DNA of 64,000 bases from positions 558,001 through 622,000 of the forward strand of contig CBDDKR010000002.1 of assembly GCA_965230345.1 (NCBI GenBank). The letters are read 5' to 3'. Every line of letters begins with the position of its first letter. Position 1 is the first letter of the stretch. The translations under genes and the position numbers were made by a program. The notes beneath the pieces are model-generated. The model did not search any database. It was not told where the DNA came from and saw nothing but the letters and a program-made list of their open reading frames with translations. Below are positions 15,537-24,943 of this stretch, piece after piece. The stretch is from JADKBO01 sp965230345 (lineage in GTDB: Bacteria; Bacteroidota; Bacteroidia; Chitinophagales; Saprospiraceae).

Positions 15537-18254
15537 CTAGTCAATTTCGATATGCATGCCTTCTTTATCTTTTCCTCTTCCAATTTTATAGACTAGGCTA
15601 ATCAACCCATATCGACCTAGATTATTATACTCATACTGACCAAATGAATTCCCTTCAGCATATCTCCGAATCCCTTGATTTTGATTGAGTATATCATTGA
15701 CTGAAAACCTCAACTGTAATTTTTGATCTAAGAAAGATTTTGAAATTGTCGAATTCAGAATAGAATAATTGGGTGTTTCTAATCGATCATCATTCGAATA
15801 ACGATATATAGTCAACGTAACATTCCATGACCAATTCTTACCCAATTGCCAATCATATTCCAAAAAGTAGTCAAGGTTATAAAAACTTTGATTGAACTTT
15901 TTATCCAATGAATTCAATCGTCTATTCCAATTTAACGATACACCAGTTTCAAAGTAAATCTTCTTTGTCTTCCTATTGTTGATTTGCAACTTGAGGTTGG
16001 CAAAAGTCTCACGCACTTGATTATCCGAAGAGTTAATCAAATTGTCATACTCAGAATATCTGATATTCGTTCGAATTCGATAGTCTATTTTCAACTTTCT
16101 AATGGGTTGACCATAACTCATAAATATTCCTGTATTCCAATATTGATCAGCATTTATAGGACTCACTGTTTCAAACAAGTCAGAATCAATACTCCTAGCA
16201 TCTACAATATTATTCCTTTGATAGGATCCATCTAAGGACACCCAAAAGTTAGTAAAATTGAAATTATCAAACATACTATACCGTACCGATAATTGATGGA
16301 TGTAGGTGGGAACTAAATTGGGATTTCCCTGGTAAACATAATTGCTAAAAACATTATTCTTTACAGGCAATAACTGTTCTAAAGTTGGTGCATCAATCTG
16401 AGTTGTATAATTTACCTGAAAATTCTTTCCTCCTCTGAGATCATAGTCCATTTGAAATCTTGGCAACCAATTGCTAAATTTGTTTCTAACATTTAACTCA
16501 TTCTGTGAGACTGAACCATTTAGAATTGTCCATTGTCTATTCAAGCCAAAAGACATTTTTACACGTTTCAAATTTCTTCTCATTTGCAGACCTGCAGTAT
16601 GCACAAAATAGTTCTTTTCAAAATCCAAGCTCAAAGAATCGTTTAATACTTTTTCATTATCAATGAAATCAAAAAAATCTCTACTAGGAGATTCCTCCAC
16701 CTGATTATAATTGTAACTAAATCCTAAAAAGTATCGCTTTGATAAAGGCTCGGTATAATTCGTTCCTACTCCATAATAGTTGAGGCTACTGCGATAGTTT
16801 TGATCTTGTATTATTGATAAATCATTTGACAAAACTTGATTTATATTTCTGATTTTATCATACGAATCATCATTATTGTATTTATAAGTTAACGTACTAA
16901 TCCAACTCCTACCCTTTTTCTTAAACTTGCTTTTCAACCAAGTCTTTGAATCCCATGCAAGCCGATTTATATTAGAAGAATAATCGGATGAAGACATTCC
17001 TGAAGGCTGCCCCCCAATAGAGTATTTTTCACCATTTCTTCGGTCAACGTTTTCATCCTGAACATTAACATTATTTCTCGTATCAACTTCAAAAAATGGA
17101 TTAATCTTATACTTAAATCTTGAATAAAACTTGTGTATATTACTAGACGAAGTTGATTCAATCGAGTCCGTTGATTCATACAAAAGGTCATCCGAAAATC
17201 GTTCGTATTTTCCATTCTTCTCTAAGTCATTTCCCACTCCATTGAAAACATAATTAAAGTTGAGCTTAACTTTATTATTTGGCTCGTAATTAAGATTTAC
17301 TCCTGTCGAAGTAGACTGATTGATTCCTTCACCTAAGCCAGAAAAATTGGACAATCTTACTCTTCCTCCAGATAAGAAATTTCCTATCCCTCCCATAAAC
17401 TCTATCTGATCTTCAACAGTAAAGGTTTCTCTATTTAAGTTGTTGGAAGCTCCAATTAGAGAGGCTTGAAAAGATGGTGAAAACCTAAAATAATTACCCT
17501 TTCCTGCATATCGACTATCACTACCTAATCCGACTTCTACATTTCCAAAACCACCATTTTTAAAGTCTTCTTTTAGTTGAAGGTTGATCGTTTTTTCCTC
17601 TTGTCCATCATCGATTCCTGTAAATTCAGCTATCTCAGACTTCTTATCATATACTTCTACTTTATCCACAGCTTCTGCCTCCAAATTCTGAGTTGCCATC
17701 TTTGGATCTCCACCGAAAAACTCTTTTCCATCTACTAAAACATTTTGTACGTCTTCTCCTTGAGCCTTAATATTCCCTCTTCTATCCACTTCTATTCCTG
17801 GCAACTTCTTAAGGAGATCTTCTACTGTAGCATTAGGCCTAGTTTTAAAGGCATTAGCATTATAACTTATGGTATCTCCTTTTATTCCCATTGGGACATG
17901 TTCAGCCTTAACCGTTACTTCGTTCAAAATTTCAGAAGAAGGTTTCATCTGTATTAATGGAATCTCCATCTGCGAGCTCCCATCCACAGTAAATACTTCG
18001 GAATAACTATCGTATGATACAAATGAAGTTTGTACGATATACTCTCCTTGATCTACTCCTTCCATTTTATACAAACCTCGATCATTGGTTAATGCAAAAG
18101 AGACCATTGTACTATCTTCAATATTTAACAAAACGACCGTCGCACCATACATAGGACTGTTGCTTTCGTCAACAATTTTTCCTACCAAGGTCGATTGACT
18201 TAGACAAATGTTGTACACGAATGACAAAACGAAAACTAGATAAACACTTTTCAT
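15537..18254 (-). CDS. TonB-type outer membrane beta-barrel protein with carboxypeptidase-regulatory-like domain
   Basis: A 905-residue outer-membrane protein. A signal peptide (residues 1-20) is followed by a CarboxypepD_reg-like domain (STLVGKIVDESNSPMYGATV, residues about 22-105). A plug-type domain follows (VEDLLKKLPGIEVDRRGNIK, then VDGKEFFGGDPKMATQNLEA, to about 225). The remainder is a large beta-barrel of the OMP_b-brl type found in Bacteroidota. The predicted role is uptake or display of an unknown ligand; no SusD partner is present, so it is not a classic SusCD pair. The GLPGLI gene lies 15 bases upstream, the usual partner arrangement, and the pair is divergent from a two-component system. 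Confidence 0.9.
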   Translation of the reverse strand: MKSVYLVFVLSFVYNICLSQSTLVGKIVDESNSPMYGATVVLLNIEDSTMVSFALTNDRGLYKMEGVDQGEYIVQTSFVSYDSYSEVFTVDGSSQMEIPLIQMKPSSEILNEVTVKAEHVPMGIKGDTISYNANAFKTRPNATVEDLLKKLPGIEVDRRGNIKAQGEDVQNVLVDGKEFFGGDPKMATQNLEAEAVDKVEVYDKKSEIAEFTGIDDGQEEKTINLQLKEDFKNGGFGNVEVGLGSDSRYAGKGNYFRFSPSFQASLIGASNNLNRETFTVEDQIEFMGGIGNFLSGGRVRLSNFSGLGEGINQSTSTGVNLNYEPNNKVKLNFNYVFNGVGNDLEKNGKYERFSDDLLYESTDSIESTSSSNIHKFYSRFKYKINPFFEVDTRNNVNVQDENVDRRNGEKYSIGGQPSGMSSSDYSSNINRLAWDSKTWLKSKFKKKGRSWISTLTYKYNNDDSYDKIRNINQVLSNDLSIIQDQNYRSSLNYYGVGTNYTEPLSKRYFLGFSYNYNQVEESPSRDFFDFIDNEKVLNDSLSLDFEKNYFVHTAGLQMRRNLKRVKMSFGLNRQWTILNGSVSQNELNVRNKFSNWLPRFQMDYDLRGGKNFQVNYTTQIDAPTLEQLLPVKNNVFSNYVYQGNPNLVPTYIHQLSVRYSMFDNFNFTNFWVSLDGSYQRNNIVDARSIDSDLFETVSPINADQYWNTGIFMSYGQPIRKLKIDYRIRTNIRYSEYDNLINSSDNQVRETFANLKLQINNRKTKKIYFETGVSLNWNRRLNSLDKKFNQSFYNLDYFLEYDWQLGKNWSWNVTLTIYRYSNDDRLETPNYSILNSTISKSFLDQKLQLRFSVNDILNQNQGIRRYAEGNSFGQYEYNNLGRYGLISLVYKIGRGKDKEGMHIEID

Positions 18255-18269
18255 CTTAATTGCATTAAA

Positions 18270-19013
18270 CTAGCCTCTGATAAACTTGACTGAACCATCT
18301 CCAAACCTCTCTTTAATCTCTCTTTCTTTTTCTTCTACGATCCTTTCAAACTCCTCTTGTGTTACCTTCTTCCCTTTTTTAGGTTTACGAATATCATCTT
18401 GATCTATGGGCTGTAACTCGATATTTTCTGCCTTTATCTCTTGCTCTCCATCATTTATAGAAACCATTAGTACCGCACCTGGTAACCCAGAATATCCTGA
18501 AGGTCCAATGGCCATAGGAATTTGAGAAGTAAACCATACTACAACAAATTCTCCTTCGTCTTCCAATACGGCTTTCTGGCATTCGTAATCCAAGTATTTG
18601 ATCTTCTCCCCAGTGATTTTCCATTTATGTTTGGATATTGGCTCATCAATCACAAAAGACTTACCCATAAATCCCTTTTGATTGACCTGAGTATTTTCAC
18701 TTCGATTAACGTATAGAATGTTTTCAGTATCGTCAGACATTATTTTAATTTGAACACCACCATCATCAGAAGATAGATTTATATTTTCAGCCTCTTCTCC
18801 TTTTAAATCTCGATAAATGTGTTCATCCTCGTCAAAAAGAAGTTCTTTTTTAAACGACTGTGATTTAGGCAACATTTCCAGCATGGACTCATCCATACCA
18901 TCAATTTGAATATCCAACTTAACCGTTTCAATGTATGTTATTTTTCCTTGGGACTGTCCTACCAACATCTGAGTCAGCAATACAAAAAACAAAACGCTAT
19001 AATTTTTCATCAT
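18270..19013 (-). CDS. GLPGLI family protein
   Basis: Exported protein of about 248 residues from a family defined by a GLPGLI motif and found next to Bacteroidota barrel proteins; biochemical role unknown. The signal peptide is MKNYSVLFFVLLTQMLVGQ. The family motif appears as GPSGYSGLPGAVLMV, with AV in place of the usual LI. It is preceded by YLDYECQKAVLEDEGEFVVVWFTSQIP, typical of the family. The frame extends to a TTG at 19043, but that overlaps a promoter box (19041-19048). The tandem ATGs at 19013/19010 are therefore taken as the start. Probably cotranscribed with the downstream barrel gene. Confidence 0.87.
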   Translation of the reverse strand: MMKNYSVLFFVLLTQMLVGQSQGKITYIETVKLDIQIDGMDESMLEMLPKSQSFKKELLFDEDEHIYRDLKGEEAENINLSSDDGGVQIKIMSDDTENILYVNRSENTQVNQKGFMGKSFVIDEPISKHKWKITGEKIKYLDYECQKAVLEDEGEFVVVWFTSQIPMAIGPSGYSGLPGAVLMVSINDGEQEIKAENIELQPIDQDDIRKPKKGKKVTQEEFERIVEEKEREIKERFGDGSVKFIRG

Positions 19014-19040
19014 AATTAATTTTTCTATTAGTTGATGATG

Positions 19041-19048
19041 CAAATCTA
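19041..19048 (-). promoter_or_regulatory. -7 box for the GLPGLI-barrel operon
   Basis: On the minus strand TAGATTTG matches TAnnTTTG and lies 28 bases before the ATG at 19013. An imperfect -33 (CTTTC) lies 17 bases upstream. Confidence 0.5.
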
Positions 19049-19144
19049 TTTCAGATCAGAGTCATGAAAGTTAATCAAGGTATATCAAAGGTTAAATAAG
19101 GTTAATACACCACTTAAAGAGTATCATAATGATTGAAATTGCCT

Positions 19145-19152
19145 TAATTTTG
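19145..19152 (+). promoter_or_regulatory. -7 box for the histidine kinase gene
   Basis: TAATTTTG matches TAnnTTTG but ends only 10 bases before the ATG. If used, the mRNA would be almost leaderless. The -33 element is not clear. Confidence 0.4.
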
Positions 19153-19161
19153 GATCATTAA

Positions 19162-20484
19162 ATGAAGACATCTAACAAATATTATCCATTTGGAATTCCA
19201 ATTGCACTAAGCATCGTCACCTTGCTTTGCTTTTTGTCTTACTTCCTAATGATGGAATTCGAAAAGGAAAAGAGGGCCATAAATCTAGAAAGAGAAAATC
19301 AAGTTTTTATAAAATTTGTTGGGACCATTGATTCTATAGCCTCTAGTTCCTACAAATCAAATATAAAACATAAAAAAATCGTTGCGGACAGTGCCATTAT
19401 CAATATAGATTATGAACTGAAAGACTTGATGTCTATCCCAAATAGAACGAATCTTCATGATGCTGAAATCAATGTACTTGCACTTGAATCTGATGATAAC
19501 TTATTATTACAAAACACCATTTCCCAAATATTTACCCATTCAGATTATACGAACAAAAGGGATAGCTGTCAGCAGTTTGAACTCTTTAATGATACCTGTA
19601 ACATTGATTCTGTATTAACTCCCTTTTCATCTGGGAAAAAACTGATTACAAGAATAAATGAAATTTCAAATCCTCCGACAACTTGGGAAGTTATTCAAAA
19701 CATGTTTCCTCAAATCTTCTTTTCAATGTTGTTATTGGCGATGGTTTGCCTAACTTTTTTCCTAATAATTAAAAATCTTAATGATCAAAAAGATTTAGTA
19801 CTACTTCGCAACGATTTCATGTCTAACATGACTCATGAACTCAAAACACCTGTAAGCACGATTTCTGTTGCACTTGAAGCCTTAAGCCAATTTGATGCAA
19901 AAGATAATCCTCAGTTAAGGAAGGAATATATTAATATAACGAAATCTGAAATTGAACGTTTGGATCTTCTAATTGATAAATCTCTCAGTATGAGCATGTA
20001 CGAAGCTGGTAACATTACTTTCGACATGCAACCATTTGATCTCAAGGATGAAATCGAACAAATAAAAAAAATATTTGACCTCCAGTATCAAAACTCTAAT
20101 GTCCATATGGAATATCACTTTGAAGGCCAAAATTTCAACATACTAGGGGATAAACTTCATTTCATTAACATTATTCATAACTTAATAGAAAACTCAATTA
20201 AGTATTCCAAAGACAATATTCACATTTCACTTTATTTATCTGAAAAGCAACGAGTTATTCAGCTTAAGGTCTCGGATAATGGCATAGGAATCTCCAAGGA
20301 ATATCAACAAAAAGTATTTGAAAAGTTCTTTCGGGTACCACAAGGCAACATCCATGATGCCAAGGGATATGGATTGGGGCTTAGTTATGTGAAAGCTGTT
20401 GTTATCGCTCATCAAGGAACGGTTGTATTAGACAGCAAACTCAACCAAGGAAGTATATTCACTATAGAAATTCCAAAACAATGA
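19162..20484 (+). CDS. Sensor histidine kinase
   Basis: A 440-residue membrane sensor kinase. TM1 is about residues 11-31 and TM2 about 184-203, enclosing a periplasmic sensor region of about 150 residues with two cysteines (136 and 146) but no recognised fold. The HisKA domain has the phospho-accepting His225 in SNMTHELKTPVST. The HATPase_c domain shows the N box (IIHNLIENSIKYS), the G1 box (VSDNGIGIS), an F box (FEKFFRV) and the G2 box (GYGLGLSYV). The stop overlaps the start of the response regulator by four bases (ATGA), so they are coupled. The divergent GLPGLI-barrel operon is a plausible target. Confidence 0.95.
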   Translation: MKTSNKYYPFGIPIALSIVTLLCFLSYFLMMEFEKEKRAINLERENQVFIKFVGTIDSIASSSYKSNIKHKKIVADSAIINIDYELKDLMSIPNRTNLHDAEINVLALESDDNLLLQNTISQIFTHSDYTNKRDSCQQFELFNDTCNIDSVLTPFSSGKKLITRINEISNPPTTWEVIQNMFPQIFFSMLLLAMVCLTFFLIIKNLNDQKDLVLLRNDFMSNMTHELKTPVSTISVALEALSQFDAKDNPQLRKEYINITKSEIERLDLLIDKSLSMSMYEAGNITFDMQPFDLKDEIEQIKKIFDLQYQNSNVHMEYHFEGQNFNILGDKLHFINIIHNLIENSIKYSKDNIHISLYLSEKQRVIQLKVSDNGIGISKEYQQKVFEKFFRVPQGNIHDAKGYGLGLSYVKAVVIAHQGTVVLDSKLNQGSIFTIEIPKQ

Positions 20485-21155
20485 AGGTACTTTATTTAGA
20501 AGACGAACAATTTTTGGGTAGAATCGTTACTGAAAGTTTAACAAGTAGAGGCTACACGGTAAAACATGTTCTTGATGGTAAATCTGCGCTTGGCGCGATA
20601 CAATCCTTTCATCCAGACATATGTGTTTTAGATGTAATGGTACCCAAAATTGATGGTTTCGAAGTAGGTGAAACCATCAATAATACGCATGCCAATTTAC
20701 CCATTATTTATCTCACTGCTAAAACACAAAATGCAGATGTTTTAAAGGGATTTCAAAATGGTGGAAACGATTATCTAAAGAAGCCTTTCAGTATGGAAGA
20801 ATTGATCGTAAGAATTGAAAATCTAATCTCACTGACAAAATCATCACCGATCAATAATGATTCGGTTGTCACCTTGGGACAATACACTTTCGAAAAAGAT
20901 CAATTCAAACTTAAGCATCCAAATGAAACTATTGAGCTAAGTTTTAGAGAGAAGCAGCTTTTAAAAATGCTTGTTAAAAATAAGAATGCTATCACAGATA
21001 GAAAAGAAATTTTGATTCAACTCTGGGGAGATGATTCTTATTACAATTCAAGAAATCTAGATGTTTACATTCGTAAAATAAGAATATACCTTAGACACGA
21101 CCCAACCTTAGAACTTAAAACATTAAGAGGAGTGGGTTACTTTTTAAAAGAATAA
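20481..21155 (+). CDS. OmpR/PhoB-type response regulator
   Basis: A 224-residue DNA-binding regulator and partner of the overlapping kinase gene. The receiver domain (residues 1-115) has the acidic pair at EDE (residues 7-9), the phosphorylation site Asp51 (CVLDVMVP), the Thr/Ala switch (YLTAK) and the conserved lysine 101 before Pro. The C-terminal winged helix (about 125-224) shows ELSFREKQLLKMLVKNKN and the terminal TLRGVGYFLKE typical of OmpR-family proteins. It ends 9 bases before the convergent reductase gene. Confidence 0.95.
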   Translation: MKVLYLEDEQFLGRIVTESLTSRGYTVKHVLDGKSALGAIQSFHPDICVLDVMVPKIDGFEVGETINNTHANLPIIYLTAKTQNADVLKGFQNGGNDYLKKPFSMEELIVRIENLISLTKSSPINNDSVVTLGQYTFEKDQFKLKHPNETIELSFREKQLLKMLVKNKNAITDRKEILIQLWGDDSYYNSRNLDVYIRKIRIYLRHDPTLELKTLRGVGYFLKE

Positions 21156-21164
21156 CTAATACAC

Positions 21165-22253
21165 TTACTCCTCGAAGACAATACTTAATTCCTCGCTCAC
21201 TGCTTTAGCCTGACAAGTAAGAATATATCCTTGAGCTATGTCTTCTTCATCCAACGCAAAGCATACATCCATTTCTGCTTTACCTTTTTCTACCTTAGCA
21301 ATACAACTCGAGCATGCTCCACTTGAGCAAGAATAAGGTGGGTTTTTGTCCATGTCCATTAGATCATCTAAGATAAACTTTTTCCCATTCGATTTATACT
21401 CAAATGCTTCCCCATGAAGTTGAACTTTGATTGTAGCATTTTCAAATCCATCAATCCCTTTAATTCCTTCAGTTTCAGGTGCAACAAAATGCTCTCTTAG
21501 AATATCTTTTTGATCTACTTTTAATCCATTAAGCGTCGATTCAACTGTTGAAATCATAGAACCTGGACCACAAATAAAATATTTACAATTACTTCCAGAT
21601 TTATGCTCTTTGATAAAAGTCTTCACCTTATTTTCATCAATTCTTCCAACTAACCCCTCCCAAGTAATCTTGCCTCCTGTTAACCAACTAAATAAGCCTT
21701 TTGTATCTCTTAGGGGATTGCTCAAACAGTGTTCTACAGAAATCTTCTCAGGGTACTCTTCTTTTAACTCTTCGAATTTATTTTTGAAAATAATACTGTT
21801 TTCATTTCTACTACCATACAACAAGTAACATCTACTAGAAGAATCCACCTTTAGTACATTTTCGATCATTGATTTAATCGGTGTTATCCCACTCCCTGCA
21901 GCGAAGAAGAAATATTCCTGATTTTCTCCATCATTAGCATCCAATGCGAACTTTCCACTGGGTATCACAATCCTTTTTACCTGTCCCACAGAATAGGTAT
22001 CGTGCACATAAGTAGACACCACTCCTCCTCTAATCTTCTTAACACCAATAGCCAATAATTCATCCGTTGGTGTCGAACAAATCGAATAAGATCTTCTATG
22101 CTCAATACCATCAATGGTTTCAATTAAGGTAATGTACTGACCAGGAATAAAACTAAAGTTCCCCTTAAGATTACTTGGGATATTGAAATGTATTGTTTTT
22201 GTATGGGCTGTCTCGTCTATAATCTTAGCAATTGTCAGATCAAAATGCTGCAT
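21165..22253 (-). CDS. Ferredoxin--NADP reductase-type oxidoreductase (PaaE-like, FAD plus C-terminal 2Fe-2S)
   Basis: A 362-residue flavoprotein that moves electrons between NAD(P)H, FAD and a plant-type 2Fe-2S centre. The FAD-binding domain (residues 1-105) has FIPGQYITL and RRSYSICSTP. The NAD(P)-binding domain (about 110-245) has FFAAGSGITPIKSMI, LLYGSRNENSIIFK and YFICGPGSMI. The ferredoxin domain (about 265-362) has cysteines 309, 314, 317 and 347 in the C-x4-C-x2-C-x29-C pattern. The same layout is found in PaaE of the phenylacetyl-CoA epoxidase and in hydroxylating dioxygenase reductases. No other paa gene is nearby, so the electron acceptor is open. Confidence 0.9.
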   Translation of the reverse strand: MQHFDLTIAKIIDETAHTKTIHFNIPSNLKGNFSFIPGQYITLIETIDGIEHRRSYSICSTPTDELLAIGVKKIRGGVVSTYVHDTYSVGQVKRIVIPSGKFALDANDGENQEYFFFAAGSGITPIKSMIENVLKVDSSSRCYLLYGSRNENSIIFKNKFEELKEEYPEKISVEHCLSNPLRDTKGLFSWLTGGKITWEGLVGRIDENKVKTFIKEHKSGSNCKYFICGPGSMISTVESTLNGLKVDQKDILREHFVAPETEGIKGIDGFENATIKVQLHGEAFEYKSNGKKFILDDLMDMDKNPPYSCSSGACSSCIAKVEKGKAEMDVCFALDEEDIAQGYILTCQAKAVSEELSIVFEE

Positions 22254-22413
22254 TGTTACAATTTAGTAAATGAATAATTCGTTTATCAACTACTCTTTAA
22301 GAAATAATAAAGTGTAGGTTAACAATAGATAAATTTTGGAATTTAATTGTTAGAAAACAGGCTTAGCCTTAGTTTTACGACCCAAAAGTAAGCTTACTAT
22401 TTATAATATCACT

Positions 22414-23136
22414 ATGAATCAAACACTTTCGATTATCATACCCGCATATAATGAAGAAAACACAATTCTGAGCATTCTGAATAAGCTGGAAAAAGTAGCG
22501 TTAATCGGAGGAATAGATAAGGAACTTATCATTGTAAATGATGCTTCGAAGGATAATACCGAACAAGTCATAAAAGACTATATATCGAAAAATGCATCGT
22601 TAAATATCAATTACTATCGTCACGAAAAAAACAAAGGTAAAGGTGCTGCCCTTCATACTGGAATAGACAAGGCGAATGGCGATTACATAATCATCCAAGA
22701 TGCTGACTTAGAATACGACCCCAATGAGTTTAATCTTCTTTTACAACCAATTCTAGATGGATTTGCAGATGTTGTATATGGTTCCAGATTTATAGGAGGT
22801 CATCCTCATAGGATTCTTTTCTTTTGGCACTCTATTGGAAACAAAATATTGACCTTTATCTCCAATGTATTTACCAACCTCAACCTAACGGACATGGAGA
22901 CTTGCTACAAACTATGGAAAGCTCCTCTCGTAAAGAGTGTACGACTAAAAGAACAGCGCTTTGGATTTGAACCAGAAGTAACCGCTAAGGTTTCCAGAAT
23001 TCCTGGTGTCCGCATATATGAAGTAGGAATATCCTATTATGGTCGTACCTTCGAAGAAGGTAAGAAAATCAATTGGAAAGATGGTTTCAGAGCCATTTAT
23101 GCTATTTTAAAATACAATATTTGGAGCAAAAACTAA
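22414..23136 (+). CDS. Family 2 glycosyltransferase (polyprenyl-phosphate sugar transferase type)
   Basis: A 240-residue GT-A fold enzyme without membrane segments. It resembles dolichyl/undecaprenyl-phosphate mannosyl- or glucosyltransferases, which make lipid-linked sugar donors. Visible motifs are LSIIIPAYNEENTI (residues 5-18), IIVNDASKDNT (39-49), KNKGKGAALHTGI (72-84), the metal-binding IIQDADLEYDP (93-103), YGSRFIGG, and the acceptor-side DMETCYKLW followed by RFGFEPEVTAKVSR. The sugar cannot be told. It is divergent from the reductase gene and followed by a 766-base gap with repeats. Confidence 0.9.
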   Translation: MNQTLSIIIPAYNEENTILSILNKLEKVALIGGIDKELIIVNDASKDNTEQVIKDYISKNASLNINYYRHEKNKGKGAALHTGIDKANGDYIIIQDADLEYDPNEFNLLLQPILDGFADVVYGSRFIGGHPHRILFFWHSIGNKILTFISNVFTNLNLTDMETCYKLWKAPLVKSVRLKEQRFGFEPEVTAKVSRIPGVRIYEVGISYYGRTFEEGKKINWKDGFRAIYAILKYNIWSKN

Positions 23137-23169
23137 CCTTTCCTTTTTCATCAAAATTATCCTCTATAT

Positions 23170-23434
23170 TTCGATTCTTATTCTAAAGCAAGAAGCCACG
23201 TAAAAATCACTTCAAATGTCAATCGAGCCTATTCATTTTAGTGAGGAATCCATGTGAAAATGACGTTTAGAACGAAAAACTGTTTGAGTCGTAGACGAGT
23301 TTTTTTCGTTAAGACATTTTATGGATACCGAACGTTAAGAAATGGATGAAGCTCTTGACTTTTGCTTCTTTGTGTCAAGACAAAGATGAGAAGGAAACTT
23401 GAGCTCTTTTGCTTCTTTTCTGAGTCAAATCAGG
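23170..23434 (+). repeat. Intergenic direct repeat, copy 1
   Basis: About 265 bases repeated at 23611-23880, 441-446 bases away, with long identical stretches (for example around 23223-23300). It contains a hairpin-like core: AACGAAAAACT (23271-23281) opposite AGTTTTTTTCGTT (23298-23310). No long reading frame is shared by the two copies. The whole gap 23137-23902 holds only these repeats and nothing else I can name. Confidence 0.8.
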
Positions 23435-23610
23435 AATGAAAAACTATTTCATGTTCTTTGCTTGTCCAAAGAAAAGAGGATAATCCTCAATAATCATCAT
23501 TTATGATGTGTTCAATAATTGTATTCTTACAAAGGAATTTTCTCCTTTCAGTTCAAAACCAGAATCCAATACCTAAAATCTTTCCAAGGCTTCAAGGTTT
23601 TTAAACAGCA

Positions 23611-23880
23611 TTCGATTACTATTTCGAAGCAAGAGATCCATTGGAAAAAGTTACTTCTAATACTAGTCGAGCCTATTCATTTTAGTCAGGAATCCATGTG
23701 AAAATGACGTTTAGAACGAAAAACTGTTTGAGTCGTAGACGAGTTTTTTTCGTTTAGACATTTTGTGGATACTGAATGTTAAGAAATGAATGAAGCTCTT
23801 GATTTTTGCATCTTTGTATCAAGACAAAGATGAGTAAGAAAAAATTGAACTCTTTTGCTTCTTTTCTGAGTCAAGTCAGA
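23611..23880 (+). repeat. Intergenic direct repeat, copy 2
   Basis: Second copy of the repeat, with the same core hairpin (23715-23725 and 23742-23754). It runs to within about 23 bases of the convergent dehydratase stop at 23903. Scattered substitutions and small indels between copies suggest the duplication is not very recent or that both copies belong to a dispersed family. Confidence 0.8.
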
Positions 23881-23902
23881 AAAGATGAGCATAGATCAAC
23901 GA

Positions 23903-24943
23903 TCATCTAAAAATAAAACCCTTTACATATGGATCTTTTGGATCCAACCAGAATTCATTTCTCCCAGTAAAATATGCTTGCCCTGAAACTTTTGGAACTA
24001 CAGCATCCATTCCATGGAAATCTACTTTTTCGACGGCCTCAACTGTCATAGTACTTCCCAAAATACTCTCAATCGTAATAGGTTGATTGAGTAGAATATC
24101 TCCCTTCGCAAAATGAAGTCCTGCTCTTGCACTTACTCCAGATCCAGTAGCCGATCGATCAACTTCTCCTTCTGCGAATATGCATACATTTCTGCTATGG
24201 TTTTTGCTATTGTGAGCTTTACCAGTAAATATCGTTCCATAAAGAAAGCTTAAATCTTTTTCTACTGGGTGTTTTATTTCAAAGTCATACATAACAGCCT
24301 GCTTTATTCGCTTTCCATAATCGATCAATTGATAATAGTTCGATTCATCCAATTGCAAATCCAGTTTATCTGCTTCAACCATCGCATAGAATGCCCCCCC
24401 AAAGGCGACGTCAAAATGTATAGGACCAATCCCATCTACTTTTACAACCTTATCCTTTAAATATAAATACGATGGTACATTTATGAAGGACGTTGATACG
24501 ACTTGATCATTCGCAATATTTGCTCTAGAATAAACCGTTCCTGCTGGAACATTAAAGACTATTTCCTCTTTTAGCTGAGGATCAAATAGCCCAAATTCAA
24601 CAACAAATTTTGTTAAGGCAATAATGGCATGTCCGCACATGGTAGAGTACCCTTCATTATGAATAAAAAAGACATCAAAATCAGCGTCTTCACTACTACC
24701 TTCTGACAAAATGGCTCCATACATGTCTGCATGCCCTCTGGGTTCAAACATTAATCCTGTTCGAATATGATCATAATGCCCTTTAAAGAAATTTCGCTTT
24801 TCCAGAACACTTTTTCCTTGGATCTTTGGTAGCCCAGATATAGGAATACGTAAAGGTTCACCTCCTGTATGCATTTCTATAGTTTCGATTCTCATCCATT
24901 CATCTGGAGTTTTAATCTTTAACTTACTAAATATACTTTCCAT
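23903..24943 (-). CDS. Probable trans-3-hydroxy-L-proline dehydratase (proline racemase superfamily)
   Basis: A 346-residue member of the proline racemase fold. The first catalytic motif is intact: TMCGHAIIAL with Cys103. The second motif, where racemases and 4-hydroxyproline epimerases carry a second cysteine, reads DRSATGSGVSARAG with Thr266 in that place. In this superfamily Cys/Thr marks trans-3-hydroxy-L-proline dehydratase, which forms delta-1-pyrroline-2-carboxylate. The gene immediately upstream encodes an ornithine cyclodeaminase-family protein, whose known partner activity is reduction of that product to L-proline. The two genes abut with no gap. The alternative, an epimerase, is unlikely given the missing cysteine. 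Confidence 0.85.
   Translation of the reverse strand: MESIFSKLKIKTPDEWMRIETIEMHTGGEPLRIPISGLPKIQGKSVLEKRNFFKGHYDHIRTGLMFEPRGHADMYGAILSEGSSEDADFDVFFIHNEGYSTMCGHAIIALTKFVVEFGLFDPQLKEEIVFNVPAGTVYSRANIANDQVVSTSFINVPSYLYLKDKVVKVDGIGPIHFDVAFGGAFYAMVEADKLDLQLDESNYYQLIDYGKRIKQAVMYDFEIKHPVEKDLSFLYGTIFTGKAHNSKNHSRNVCIFAEGEVDRSATGSGVSARAGLHFAKGDILLNQPITIESILGSTMTVEAVEKVDFHGMDAVVPKVSGQAYFTGRNEFWLDPKDPYVKGFIFR

Noticed and set aside
21165..22253. Part of a phenylacetate degradation cluster
   Set aside because: Only the reductase-like protein is present; no paaABC or other pathway genes occur in the neighbourhood.
23137..23902. Decayed insertion sequence between the glycosyltransferase and the dehydratase
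   Set aside because: The repeats are direct, not terminal inverted, and no transposase fragment can be read in any frame.
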